From Syngnathus acus (lineage: Eukaryota > Chordata > Actinopteri > Syngnathiformes > Syngnathidae): a stretch of 64,000 nucleotides of DNA. The position numbers were made by a program, and so were the translations under genes. The DNA lies in NCBI RefSeq assembly GCF_901709675.1, contig NC_051107.1:4094001-4158000 (forward strand), given 5' to 3'. Below the pieces are notes generated by a model, which saw nothing but the letters and a program-made list of their open reading frames with translations, ran no database searches and was not told the DNA's origin. Below, in pieces: positions 15,085-27,060 of the stretch; the stretch's first letter is position 1, and each line of letters starts with the position of its first letter.

Positions 15085-15130
15085 TGTGGTGGTCCGCAAG
15101 GTTCTATTACGGGTCCCCTCGTATTCTCTA
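15085..15130 (+). repeat. RT-motif relic, copy 2
   Basis: On the plus strand this encodes CGGPQGSITGPLVFSKS, a slightly decayed GVPQGS-x-x-GPLLFS motif of non-LTR reverse transcriptase. The frame stays open only a little further. It shares the TTCTCTAAAT run after the motif with copy 3 at 16685, so both probably derive from the same source element. Confidence 0.65.
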
Positions 15131-15733
15131 AATCCATACAGTATTCTCAAATAGAATCATTTTCTGATAGACTTTTTTTTTGTTCCTGGTTCATTAACCT
15201 ATTTAATCTGCATGTGCATTGAGTTTGCAGCCCATTTGTGTTTATGCATCAACATATGTCCATCGGGGCGACGGTTGGATGCGACGGCACACCAGCCCCC
15301 GAGGCTTTCTCAGGCCGACACAATACGCTACTATGTTCTTTTCTCCGCACCTGTGTTATGCTTTCACAGCGACAAAAGATGTGCTTTTCCTCTTTGCGGC
15401 CAGTTTTATTCCCATGACTCACATGACAAGAATAGTGTTTGCGGCCACCGACTCTTTGTGACTACGAGGCCTCAGTGCCTTTTACCACACAAACACAGCA
15501 GTTGTGTGGTTAGTGGATGTGTGGCATGTGGATCAGTCATCGGGTACATTTGGCACGTGAATGCTGAATGAGCACATCATTTTTTTTTTTTGGTTGCCTT
15601 TTAACAAGCCGCGTTTCTGACTCAGGAAAACTTTTGCTGTGGCTGAGAATAAACATATCGGGAGGCTTTCTTTTCACATTGAAACAGTGTTTAATATGAC
15701 CCTTTTGACATATTTCGATAAGACAACTTGATG

Positions 15734-15880
15734 TGGGTCAAATTGACCCAGGGGCGTCTTTACTCATTCCGGGAAACAAGTGTAAGGAAAGAAAATAATG
15801 ACATATAAATAATGTTTATTGGGATTACTTTTCCCATTTCAGACACTTTTTGATAGTTAAAGCCGGGTCAAATTGACCCA
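15734..15880. repeat. Two GGGTCAAATTGACCC palindromes, 130 bp apart
   Basis: The perfect palindrome GGGTCAAATTGACCC lies at 15735-15749 and again at 15865-15879, both followed by AGG and then a similar CATTCC-containing segment. The shared flanks suggest a diverged tandem duplication or two ends of a decayed element. The core GGTCA-nnn-TGACC also matches the estrogen-response-element palindrome, but repeat ancestry is the simpler reading. Confidence 0.55.
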
Positions 15881-16064
15881 GGACAATTTCTGCCATTCCT
15901 CAGAAACGTGCAGGTGTACCTAAAGATTGGAACAGTGAGTGTTGGCCTTAAACTGTGCTGCTCGTACCCAATCACAAAAACCTTACTGCTGCCTCCTAGT
16001 GGATGCAGCTGGATATTATGACAGTCTCATTTTTTTGGAAGTGCTTTGAGTCTTCCCTGGGTCT

Positions 16065-19000
16065 TTATTTCTTAGACAGAAATCTCATTCTGTTTCCTGT
16101 GGGGGAGAAAAAAAAATCACGTTAGACTTGGATAGGATGCAACCGTGCTTTAGCATCAGAATTGACATCTCTGAAGCTAAAAATAGTAAATATCCTCACC
16201 TAAACCTTTGAGAAACCTATTAACCCTGCGGTGTTCACTCTCGTGGATGGTGTCTAGATATTCATGCACCCTCATTTCAAAAAGCCCTGAGGAGACATTG
16301 AAAAAGTGAATCTCTGTTTATTGTACCATACTGCAAAATCCCATAAAAAAAACCCCACTATCGTTACCTCTCAGGCTAGGTCCGTGAAGCTCCCTCTCTT
16401 GGATGAACCAGCAGAACATCTGCGTCTCCATAAAGACCTCCAGGAAGCGCCTCGTGGTCTTGGATGGGACGGCCTTCCGGAAGGCCTCCCGCTGGAAGGA
16501 GCAAGGAAGCGGCGGCGTGGTGGAGACCTCGCCCTCCCGTTCGTTGAAGAAGAAGAGGGGATAGTGGCCTACCAGCTCCACGAAGAACCGAACAAAGGCC
16601 TCGGACACAACGGTGCTCAGGTGGTCTATAAAGTGAGTCGCGACTATCTCAGCAATTATCCAACAATAATATAAAGACAGAAGAAATGTGGTGTTCCCCA
16701 AGGCTCTACTGTCGGTCCCCTCAAGTTCTCTAAATTCTCATAAAGAATATTTTTTTCCATGTGCATTACCATTGATGGTGTCACCTCCACCAGCAAGCTC
16801 TTTTCTCCTCTCCAAAACATTCTCCAGAGCGGACTGAAGCTTAGAAGGCAGGATGGAGTCTTCGTCATCCATCTTAAAAAGAGGCCAAAAATACTTCAGG
16901 GTCTCTACATTGCAAGCTTTCATAAAGAACCCACCTGTTTTAGAAATCGACTTTTCCCTAGATCCACCACCAGAACCTGCGCAGTGACAAATCGGCATCA
17001 TTTGAGGGATTTGACTTTTTAGTGTGTGAAAACTTGGCTGACCTCTTCAAGGGGGAGCTCGGTGAGCTGAGGCAAGGAACCGGACAGCAGGCCCACGATG
17101 AAAGGGGTGGGGGTGCACACGATGTCCAGCATGGCAGAGGGGAGCACGGGGATGTAGGTGTGCTGCCACACAAACGGGTAGAGAAGCGCCACTACCGCAT
17201 GGCAGCACTGGGACAGGGTACTGGACATACAGTTTAATTCTATCTTCTGCCATCTAGTGGTGAAGTAGTATATTCTGCCCAAACCTGAGTTTATCAGCAG
17301 TAAAGATGACCCTGCGTTCCAGAAGCAGAGAAGCAAACACCCTGAGAAGCAGCCGCAAACTCAGGCAGGAAAAAAGACACTCAAAGTCCACGTGCTCCAA
17401 ATGCGAGTCGGACGGTCGACACAGTTCCATTACCTACCAGGGGCGGAAAAATACAAAAAATTAACCTAAAAACCTTTTTTCTACAGACCACATTGTACCT
17501 CCGTGCCCGAGCCGGGAAGGAAAGTCTTGACTGTGATGGTCCTGCCCGGAGCTGGAAACTGGGCCTCCATGATGGCTCTCATGAAGGGCTGCACCAGAGC
17601 GGGAGACAGAGCTCTTCGCCTTTCCACCTCATCCAGCACCTACGGTACAGTGGTCACACACATCACCACAACCAACACACAAATGGAAGGAAAAAGATTT
17701 TTGCGTCAAGAACCTTGGAGAATAATTTAAAACAGCCGAGACGGCTGACGATGCAGTAGACCTCTGGTAGACGTTTTCCTCGACCAGTAGGCTGAAACCA
17801 ACACACAGACGATCTATATATGTCACAAATAATCACGAAGTAAGACACAATGGTTGCGAATCAGTGCTCGACACAATGCATGCAAACATGCCGTACACAC
17901 TTTCCCAGACACACACTTCCTGTTTTCCCACAGGCATGCCAGCATTTTTGGCACAGTTATTTATTCAGCCGTGATGGTCGGTATTTGCTCGCTTCCTGTT
18001 CGCTGGCAGCTCTTCTTTATTTTTTTTGTTCAAATGTTATTTACCAGTAAACGGCGGCAGTATCCGAACCTTCTGCTCCCATCCTCCCCAGTCAATACGA
18101 AGGAGAACGTCTCACTAAGGGAGGACGAGTTGTGTTAAATACACAAATAGAGTTGTGATTGGTATGTTATGACTGCACAGTTTAAAAATAGACATTGCTA
18201 ATGACTGGATAATCCAAGGGTGAACCAGGGGTCACATATGGACCACTTGGTTCTATATTCTGAATTCTGAATAAATCACTCATGTAAGTGAGGGTCACAT
18301 TAAGTAAACATTGAAAATGATAGTAAATTAAGGATTCAGAGAACTTGAGGGGGGCAATGATAGAGCCTTGTGGAACACCATAGAGTTTTGTTGTTGCTTT
18401 GTTTTTCACAAAATTGGTGAATTAAAATGTTTTTATGATTTTGGTTGAGTGTTGATTAACTGTAAATATTCAAATGAAATTTATCAGTAGAAAAACATTT
18501 AAATGTATAATTCATAAGCAATTATGCAATCAATTGTAATTTATTTATGAATATTACAGTGTAAATGAAGATTAATTAAGAATGAAGAAAAAAGTTGTGT
18601 TGTAAATGAATATATTTGACATGACCTCACCTTGGGTAGCTGTCTGCCGGCTCCCAGTCGTTCATATCTGGGAAACAAAATTTGGGAATAACCTTGAGCT
18701 GATTCTCCGTGTCCTTCAAGAATTTAAAGTTTCGTTCCAGCTGCAACAAAACAACATCAAAATGTCATTATCGGCTGCAATCAAATCTGGATCAAACCAT
18801 TTCTGACCTTTGGGGGGAACTGCTGTGTTACTTCAGGGACATACTGGCCGCCCGCTTTGGCCTTCTGTAGCGACACAACTAAGAAGTACTCCAAAAGCTG
18901 CCGGTGGTGATTATTATCCAAGTTTCTGGCTTTGGTATTGTTGCTCTGGCTCGGGGGGCTCAGTATGGACTGCACCGAGACCAGCCTCTGTTGGTGGGCT

Positions 19001-21274
19001 GCGTCGGAACCAAAGAGTCCATGAAGGAAAAACTTGCAAAGCCCTTCAGAGAAGTTCCCTACCTTTAGCTCGCTCTTCAAATTCACTCTCAGAATCGCTG
19101 TTTTCGTCCGTTACTGTGAATTAAAAAAAAATCTGTCAGTTTTATTGACCATATTAAAGTTCTATAGAACTGAACAGTCCAAAAGTGATCACCTCTCCCT
19201 GAGCTGGTTTCAGCATAATGATAAATCCTCCGTAGGTGTTTTTTCCCGATCCGAGCCTCAAAGATACTGTTGATCCTCAGCACCACCTTCAAAAATATTT
19301 TTAAAATTCCAATCAAATCAATTATTTCACGAAACGTACCGTTGGAATCCTGCGGTAGGTCCGGCTGTAGGGGTCCGACGAGGTGTCAGTCGGGGTTGAC
19401 GGGGGGCTGAGCTGGGACGGGGAAAACACACCGCTGTTCTGCCGGTTACCCCGACGCAGGTCCAACAGCTTAAAACTCCTGGCGGAATTCTGCCTGAAGA
19501 ATCCGGGCCTTGATGCCTGGGGAGAAGGACTCTCAGTGGGAAACCATGACTCCACGATCCCCCTTATTGATTAAGATCCGATGAGATATTGTAACCTTGC
19601 TTGTGTCAGCGCCCGGAGAAGAAGGTAAAGATGACTGCTGGGAGCATTGACTCTCTAACTCGATATCCTCGTATGGGTTCTCTCTCTCTGGGAGAAGACA
19701 AATTGAAATCAAAATAGGTCACATTTCATTTTCATTGTGGCGTTACCAAGTATGTCTTCATAGTGATGCTCCAGAGTCAGTAAATGTCGTGAAGCCGGAA
19801 TGTCACGCTCAAGTCTTCTCCTGTGGAAATGAAAATTAATGAAGAACAATAGCAGAGAACTCCAGGGGGGCAATAATAGACCCTTGTGGAACACCGCAGC
19901 TTTGAGTTCAAATAAATCGAAGCAAATGTTCATTTTTATTCATAAAAGAATAATAAAAGAAACAAATTTACGCCGGTTTTACCTGTCGTGGTAGTTTTGT
20001 CGTCCCCTGTCAGCACCAGGCAAAGTTGTCGAGGCAGTTTTGGGCAGTGGAGGGAGATTGCGCTGCCCTTTTGTAGCGGGGTGCTGGAAAGTACGCTTGG
20101 GTTTGGGGAGTGGGTTAACAGGGGGGGACCCCGACTCTGCGTACAAATCGTCTTTCCTCTTCCCCTCCGCTTGTTTGTCCTTGTTCGGCGGGCTGAAGTA
20201 GTTCCCAAGCTCCGGCGGGGTCTTCCCGTGATTGGAACCCATGGCGTCCAGCTTCTTAAAAAGCGTAAACACTGCCCTCGTATCTTCATTGAATGTTTTT
20301 TTTTCTAACTGGTCTTTTGTGACGTATTCGGGCTCAATCTGCTCTTTTCTCTTCAAGCTCGGAGAGGAGGACTTGGAAGGTTCTTTTCCCTCCCAAAGAG
20401 AGATCTTGGCCTTGATGGTGCCGGGGAGCTTGTTGCCCATCGAAAAACTGTTGCCATCACTTCGATGGTCCATCGTTAGCTTCAGCACTTCTCTCACTGT
20501 AATGACAACCCTGATTTGATCTAAACACATTAGGAAACAAAAAAATGTCATCCTGTAATCTCAAAAGTCTGCACACCCCAGCTTGAATAGAACAGTCATG
20601 CTCTATAAATAAATGTGACCATATTCTGCCGATAAAACGCTTAACAGACTTCTAAGAGTCGTCCTGAACTCCCCAACGAGTCACTTGAGAGCGTCCCTTT
20701 CCAGCAACGGTGGGAAAATGGAGCCTGAGAGGCCTATGAACCCCCGAGTGTTTTCCTCTCATCGGTCTTTGCAAAATAAACACATAGTTGGACTTTGGCC
20801 CGTTTCAGCAAACTATTATGTTTTAATAAATAAACCAGAGGAAATGGGAAGCCCTAATTGGAGAAACGTTGTGCTCCTGAATGGATTCGTTGGCGACCGC
20901 AAGGCAAATGTGGCTTTTATTTCCCAAACGCTGGCTTGAGATATTGAGGCGTTTATTGTTCAGAATTCGGAAATGCACATTTTTCTTCTGCTTTTCCGCA
21001 TTTACTGATTTCGATCTTATACTGTATGACTTAAATATGCAGTTTTTCTTTTACTACCGTGGGAATAATAATTTTTTCTGTTTTTAGGGCGCCATCCTAA
21101 TCGTGAAGAATATTTTAAGGCAAACACAAAGCACACACAATTCACATCAAATTCAAAATGACAGGTTTTCGACTTACCTGCTGGTTTAATAAGACAAGAG
21201 GACTGGATGCTCCGTCGAAAGAATCCATCACTGTGACTCGTGGACAGTTGCAATCCAAGAGGATCTCGCTCCAT
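16065..21274 (-). CDS. dennd2a: DENN domain-containing protein 2A (Rab GEF)
   Basis: The nineteen-exon model keeps phase throughout and encodes about 845 residues. Exons in transcript order: 21274-21178, 20496-19983, 19820-19747, 19687-19596, 19516-19340, 19286-19193, 19113-19063, 18998-18808, 18740-18631, 18114-18045, 17791-17714, 17639-17499, 17433-17285, 17220-17043, 16976-16935, 16872-16770, 16625-16368, 16286-16200, 16096-16065. The N-terminal third is low-complexity, with an ENPYEDIELE segment. uDENN spans about residues 366-490 (YFLVVSLQKAK, YVPEVTQQFP), cDENN about 490-650 (RLPEVYCIVSRLGCFKLF, LLERRVIFTADKLS), and dDENN about 690-815 (VSEAFVRFFVELVGHY, FLEVFMETQMF). The C-terminus GNRMRFLSKK matches the family end. 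DENND2 proteins are GDP-GTP exchange factors, best known for Rab9. The 2A assignment rests on the neighbouring slc37a3. Human DENND2A is longer at the N-terminus. The ATG at 21274 is in frame; 20473 is an alternative start. Confidence 0.92.
16685..16735 (+). repeat. RT-motif relic, copy 3
   Basis: This relic lies in a dennd2a intron, antisense to the gene. The plus strand reads CGVPQGSTVGPLKFSKFS and then a stop. It matches the GVPQGS-x-x-GPL-x-FS motif of non-LTR reverse transcriptase. The surrounding intron shows no other RT similarity. Confidence 0.65.
18335..18400 (-). repeat. RT-motif relic, copy 4
   Basis: This relic lies in a dennd2a intron. The minus strand encodes LYGVPQGSIIAPLKFSES and then diverges. 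It is the longest of the six copies to keep an open frame after the motif, but catalytic motifs such as the YADD box are absent. Confidence 0.65.
19850..19905 (-). repeat. RT-motif relic, copy 5
   Basis: This relic lies in the dennd2a intron between the exons ending at 19983 and starting at 19820, on the sense strand. It reads CGVPQGSIIAPLEFS. Its IIAPL-x-FS wording is shared with copy 4, so these two are closest to each other. Confidence 0.65.
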
Positions 21275-22508
21275 TCATTTGCTCCACGACATCCTTCGTC
21301 TCTCATTTACTCTCTCTACACAGAGCCTGAACTCTCTCTCGCTCGCTTTCTCTGGGGAGGTTGCACACGTGACTTTCTTGATGTGCTTTTTCCCATTCAG
21401 GCATTTGATTTGAAATGTAGTTTTTTTCTTTTTACATGAGTTGATAGGCATGTATTTGCAAACATAACAAATTAGGCTGATATAATTTTTAGCATCCTAC
21501 TCTTTGTTTTTATAAATTTACACCTTTTTTGGCACGAGTACTTCAACTTAGTTGCAGTCTGAATACTGAGTGAATACTTTTACCACTTCTGCAGTGCAAA
21601 TTTTGAGATTTATTGTGCTGTAATTCGACCCCTGGCCCGCAGAGGGCGGTAGCTCCTCAGTCAAGCGTATACCCGTATAGTGACGTCACTATGACGCTAC
21701 TCCCACTGTAAACAGATGTTTATGGCCAAAGCGAGCTGCTAGCTTATACCGCAACTCGAGCTGGGAGGTAAGAGCTGGTTTCTTTCCCATTTAAAATTCT
21801 TTTTCTTTTTTTTTTGCTTTCTTGCGGGTTGTTTCTCTTTTCCGAGAAAAGCGCCGGTGGCGTAAATAGAGGCTCTGTCGCAACAATTAAATGCCTCAGT
21901 TTAATGAAGCACAACATGATCGACGTGTATTAATTCTTATTTCTCCCAAAAACGAGAAAATATTCATGTGAGGCGGTACGGTTATATAACTTTAAATTCA
22001 TAACGAGGGCATTGTGTGTAAGAAAAGCTAATTCTTGAAATAAGCGTTAATTAAACATTACGAATTTGGCAAGAGAGTGGTGCTGCGTTCAAGGTACAAA
22101 ATGCCACATGTCATTTCCTGTGCACAGTGAAATTGAGTCGAAAGTTCAGACTACCTTGATTGAAAAAATGATCGATAGCTGATAATTAAATTCACTTTGG
22201 TGCTGCAGAACGAGTGAGAATATTTTTAATTGCAGAATGTTTTTAATTGCTTTCACTTCCTCAAGTTTTGACGTTATATTACAAGCAAATGAAACTTGGA
22301 CACAAAAATAACTTGAAAGTGAAAGCTCTTCTTCTCATGCAACGCTTAACATTGACTTCCCTCTTTCCAGGCGTTCGCCCCGTGTGATGTGCTTGTCCCG
22401 CCCGACCTTTTAGCTCAACCCCTTCCTTTTTTCGCACCCACCCTGAAGATCCCTCACCTCCCCAGAACCGACCTCCAAATTCTCCTCCACCTTGCGGTCA
22501 CCCCTGTG
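21275..22508. promoter_or_regulatory. Shared promoter region and slc37a3 leader
   Basis: dennd2a and slc37a3 start in opposite directions from this 1.2 kb. A likely noncoding first exon of slc37a3 ends at 21767 before a GTAAGAG donor. The leader resumes at 22371 after CTCTTTCCAG and runs into the coding exon. No TATA box is obvious. The spacing suggests a bidirectional promoter, but transcription start sites cannot be read from the sequence. Confidence 0.5.
22387..22413 (+). CDS. Upstream ORF in the slc37a3 leader (8 codons)
   Basis: If the leader exon starts at 22371 as the splice site suggests, its first ATG opens an eight-codon frame (MCLSRPTF) that ends before the main start at 22509. 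Such short upstream frames often reduce translation of the main frame. Whether this one is used or conserved is unknown. Confidence 0.35.
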   Translation: MCLSRPTF

Positions 22509-25288
22509 ATGCCTCCCTCATGCTGTGGCTACCTGTCACAGTACACCCATCATCACCTGGTCGCCTTCCTCCTTACCTTCTTTAGGTAATTTGGGAATTT
22601 TCCTCCCCACCCTGAATATTGACTGTCTTGTGTGTTACTGGTGCTTTTCTTGTGCTTGGACATCCGGAATGTAGTTTCGAAACAAGGCGTGAAGCCATGT
22701 ACGATATTTACGCGGGTCAAAAGTTCTCGGCCCACATGTTGTCAGGGTAGTGTGAACCATGTATATTGATTTTAAGTGTCCATAGCAGGTTGCCTGACCC
22801 GCAAGTGCAAATGGAAAGTGTTTTTTATATCGACCCGCTGCGCCTTCCTTTGTTGAATGTTTGCTGGTCGCGTTAATGTTTAATCGGGGCGAAGATCAAC
22901 AGAAAAGCTGAGTTGGTTTCCTGCTCCGTTTCCTGTTTTTAGACGCTCGCCGACTCGAATGTCCTGTTACCCGCAATTCATGTGTGACAAAAGAAAAGTA
23001 AACAAACGCTCAGCTCAAACTAATAATATAAATCCCTTTTTGTGTCGCCGCCCCAGCTATGTGTTCCTCCATGCATCCAGGAAAACCTTCAGCAATGTGA
23101 AAGTGAGCATTTCCGCCCAGTGGACGCCTTCTCTCCAAAATGGCAGCGCTCCCGCTTTCTCGCCTGGCGAGGTACGGCTTCTCTTAGATGGTTTAAAAAA
23201 TTGCTAATTGATGGCTCATTTTCGAACGTCTGTTTGTTTTTCAGACATGGGAGAAGAACCAACTGTTTGCCAATGAAGAGCAGGCGACGCTCTTCCTGGG
23301 AGCTCTGGACTCCATCTTCCTTTTCTCCTACGCTGTGGTGAGGCGGATTAACATCCAGTGTTGCTTCTCACCTCGTTTAATTGTGTTTATTTTTCTCCAC
23401 GCAGGGTTTGTATCTGAGCGGCGTGATTGGCGACAGGGTGAACCTGCGCTATGTGCTCTGCTTCGGCCTGTGCGGCTCCGCTGCTGTGGTGAGTGAGCAC
23501 GTCAACACTTTTTTTTTCAAGGCCTTCTTTTATTCACTGCGGATTTTTGGCAGAACGTTGCATTCGGCACCTTGACCGAGTGGCTCCACATCTACAACGT
23601 CTACCTCTACTGCAGCCTGTGGGTGCTGAACGGGTTGCTCCAGTCCACCGTCTGGCCTTGTATCGTCGCCGTCATGGCCAACTGGTTCGGCAAGACTGGG
23701 TGCGTGCGCGCTAGCACAAAGACGATCATTTATCATCTCCAAGGGAGGCTTAGCGGCCGGACTTGTAAAGTCACTCACGAGGAAGCGGTTTTTGTTTTTC
23801 AGGCGCGGCTTCGTGTTTGGTCTGTGGAGCGCATGCGCGTCGGTGGGCAACATCCTGGGAGCCTTCCTGGCGTCCAGCGTGCTCAAGTACGGCTACGAGG
23901 TAAGAAAACGCGTGTTAGCCGTATTTTGTAAACAAAGATGAGCTGAGGGTGTTGTGTTTTGCAAGTATGCCTTCCTGGTGACGTCGGTGGTGCAGTTCGC
24001 CGGAGGCGTCGTGCTCTTCTTCGGCCTGCTCACCTCCCCAAATGAAATCGGTGAGGAAGACGCTGGCGAGTACTCCGCTTTCGTTGCCAACGGAAAATAT
24101 TTGCGCACGTCAGGTCTGAGCACGGATTGCCAGACGGGACTCGGCCCAGTCGACACAGACACCCACAGGCCTCTGATGAGCGAGGAGGAGGAGGAGGCGG
24201 AGTACGATCGAAACTGCCACTCAGCGCAGCATGGCGACCAAGGGTCCCCGAAAGCCGTGGGCTTCTTCCAAGCTTTCTGCCTGCCCGGAGTTCTGCCGGT
24301 AAGCTTCTGGCGCATCCTGGTTTATAATTTCCCCCCTGAGTGAACTTTGACCCTTTATTTGTGCTCGCTTTAGTATTCGCTGGCGTACGCGTGCCTGAAG
24401 CTGGTCAACTACTCCTTCTTCTTCTGGCTTCCTTTTTACTTGAGCAACAACTACGGCTGGAAGGAAGTCGAGGCCGACCGGCTGTCCATGTGGTATGACG
24501 TCGGAGGAATCATCGGTGAGCGATTTAGGATAACGACGGTTGAGTTAAACGTTGTTTACATTTTTTTTTTTTTTTTTTTATAATGTCAGGTGGAACCGTT
24601 CAAGGTCTGATAACGGACTTCCTGGGAAAGCGCTCCCCGGTCTTGGCCTTAAGTCTTTTGCTCGCCATGGCTTCTCTGGTGGGCTACAGCCGTGAGTCCT
24701 CACTTTTTTTCCTCCCCCGCACGCAACGTAGCATCAAAACACCAGCGAGGAAATAGAAGTTATACAAGAACTTGTATTTTTGTAGACTCGCCAGCCGACA
24801 AGACAACCAACGCCGCCCTGCTGGCCATCACCGGCTTTTTCATCGGCGGTCCGTCCAACATGATCAGCTCGGCTATTTCTGCTGACCTGGGCAGGCAGGA
24901 CGCCATCAGGGGCAGTCGGAAGGCTCTCGCCACAGTCACCGGCATCGTGGATGGCACAGGAAGTATCGGAGCTGCCGGGGGACAGGTGCGTATTTCCCTC
25001 TCGTGCGACTGGAATTCAATTTATTAACGGAGGTTGTTTTCCAGTACCTGGTGTCGCTAATCGAGAGCAAGTTGGGTTGGGTGTCTGTGTTCTACTTCTT
25101 CGTCGTCATGGTAAGACCAAACCTCAAGCTAATTTTACATTCCTCACAAGTGGCGGGATTTTTTTTAGCCTCAAAAAGATTTGTTGACATTACAGACAGG
25201 GGGCAGCATTGTTTTCATCACTCCCCTGATCATGACGGAGGCAAGCGCCATGTGGAGAGAGCGGCAAACCCGCCATCACCAACTCTGA
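22509..25288 (+). CDS. slc37a3: Solute carrier family 37 member 3 (sugar-phosphate exchanger family)
   Basis: Twelve exons keep phase and encode about 515 residues: 22509-22585, 23057-23171, 23245-23337, 23405-23488, 23554-23699, 23803-23899, 23966-24298, 24374-24515, 24590-24691, 24786-24985, 25045-25110, 25196-25288. The product is a twelve-helix major-facilitator protein of the endoplasmic-reticulum SLC37 group. Family segments include LHASRKTFSNVKVSI, LFLGALDSIFLFSYAVGLYL, GLWSACASVGNILGAFLASS, YDVGGIIGGTVQG and FFIGGPSNMISSAISADLG. The acidic central loop (HRPLMSEEEEEAEYD) fits SLC37A3. Human SLC37A3 works with ATRAID in releasing bisphosphonates from lysosomes; its natural substrate is unsettled. 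The start is the first ATG in the open frame of the first coding exon. Exon 7 carries an in-frame 99-nt GT-AG segment (24051-24149) that may be spliced out. A poly(A) signal lies at 25862. Confidence 0.95.
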
Positions 25289-27060
25289 ACTCTGGAGAAA
25301 AAAAGTTTGCTTTCCTTCCTCCAAGCGTCAGAGGATGGCGTCCTTTCGAAAAGACTGACATGAACATTCGCGCCTCTTCTTTTGCCTCGCCGCAACATTT
25401 ACAATTGGACTGACAACAGCCCAGTTTGTAAAAAATGCACTGTGGTGTTACTTTGAGACATATTGCAGTTCACAGGGTGCCCATGTGGAAATGGATGATG
25501 CACTATAGACAGTTTCAGTTTCTTCTATTCTGGTTAAGTGTCCTTTGGCGTTGGGTCCTTAGTTCCCCCCCCACACACACACACAATCATTCCAATTTCC
25601 TGATATGACTGCAACACTAACGCTCTTTCAATTTAAGTCTAGTTTACTTTCAGTCGGCCGGGAACTCACTTGCATTAGCTGCGCACTGGTTTGCGGTCGC
25701 CACCTATCACGACAACTCGTAATGAGCTGCCGTACCGCAGTAGAAGTCAAAATAGGCAAGGAATGTTTTATCATTATTTATATTTTCCTTTTTTTCAAAA
25801 GTGTGAAAGAGCATTTTGTGTAGGACAAATGGGGGTTGTATGTGTGGCTTTATCAAGCACCAATAAATTATTGGTGTGCCAACATCCTTTTAAATGCACT
25901 TGTTAAAGCATTTCATCCAATTGAAAAGTAAAGTGAATTTATAAGCAATCGATGTGACTCGTCTTGATATTTATAGTTTGGAACAGTTGACAGATTTCAA
26001 CGCTATTCAAACAACCAATATTCAGCATTTTTCATCGGAGTGAAAACTAGGTCAAATTGCAATGTCGCTTTTCAGCCGCTAGGTGGTGCTGTAGCCCCAG
26101 GACGGAAAAAATCACTAAGCGTCAACTCTGTAAATTGAATTTGTTTTTTATTCATTTGAGCACACGTAAAGAAGTCACAGACAAAGGTAGCAGTGTACAA
26201 ACAGCCCAGCAATATTCAGAATCTTTTCAACAACTCCATACAAATATACGATTCTGGACTTTTCAATCTTTGTTCTAGGATACACACGTGATTACAAAAA
26301 ATGATTATCATACATTTATGCAGAATACAAAAAAGAGACTGATATAGCTGTGACAGATAAATTAGAAATAACAATGAGAGAATTGCGCTCAGTGAGGAAA
26401 GTGTGAAAAAGCTTAACAGTCAAAGAAGAGTTTTTTTTTTTTAATCATTATTTTAAAGATTACCATACAAAAATATCTCTCTGTCAACAATGTTGGAGTA
26501 GTGCAAAGATCTCAGAAATGACACAATTAGTAATAGCAACAAATAGAAGGGATATTCATAACTCTAAACACACAATATAAACTCCAAATAAGTTAACTTT
26601 TTTTCTTATCAATGTTTGTCAATCACACACGTAGATACAAGTAAAACAATAGTTTTCTGAAATATACCCTTTTCAAAGCAAGACAATGATTTTTGCAGTG
26701 ACTGACTTTGTTGGTGCAGCAAAGAGAGATTGAGAGACTTAAAAAAAAAAAAGGGGGCGGCTAATTAATTGGTCATGACACTGTCCTATTTAAAAAAGGG
26801 GTCCAAAGCATTTTCTCAGACCTGCTAGTGGCCCTTCCCCCACTTGGCTGTCAAAGCAACTCAAAAGGCCAAGTGAGTGACAACAAAAGCAGTGCGGGCC
26901 CCTCCGAGCCCCTCGCTGACTCTTTTACCCGATGTGAAACTGACTGCAAAAACAACAGCCTCAAAAAAAAAAAAAGTCTCTCAATTTCTCTTAACTGATC
27001 CAACAGATGCAAACAACCTGAGTTGCATTTATTTTTATACTTTTTGTATATTTTACTGAA

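Larger units (their letters stand above)
1..16064. other. Gene-poor spacer downstream of dennd2a
   Basis: I find no coding region here that I can support. The open frames are short, low in complexity, have no recognisable domain, and do not join across splice sites. The stretch holds long A/T homopolymers, microsatellites (a GA run near 12567-12588, a CA run near 13129-13142), C runs (14390-14402, 14868-14880), and relics of dispersed repeats listed separately. Genes that neighbour DENND2A in human (ADCK2, NDUFB2, MKRN1, RAB19) were looked for by eye and not seen. Very short exons could be missed. Confidence 0.6.

Noticed and set aside
16214-16240. TTAACCCTGCGGTG as a piggyBac-type terminus near the 15.7-kb palindromes
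   Set aside because: It falls inside a dennd2a coding exon, where it encodes the expected HRRVNRFLKG segment, so the resemblance is chance.
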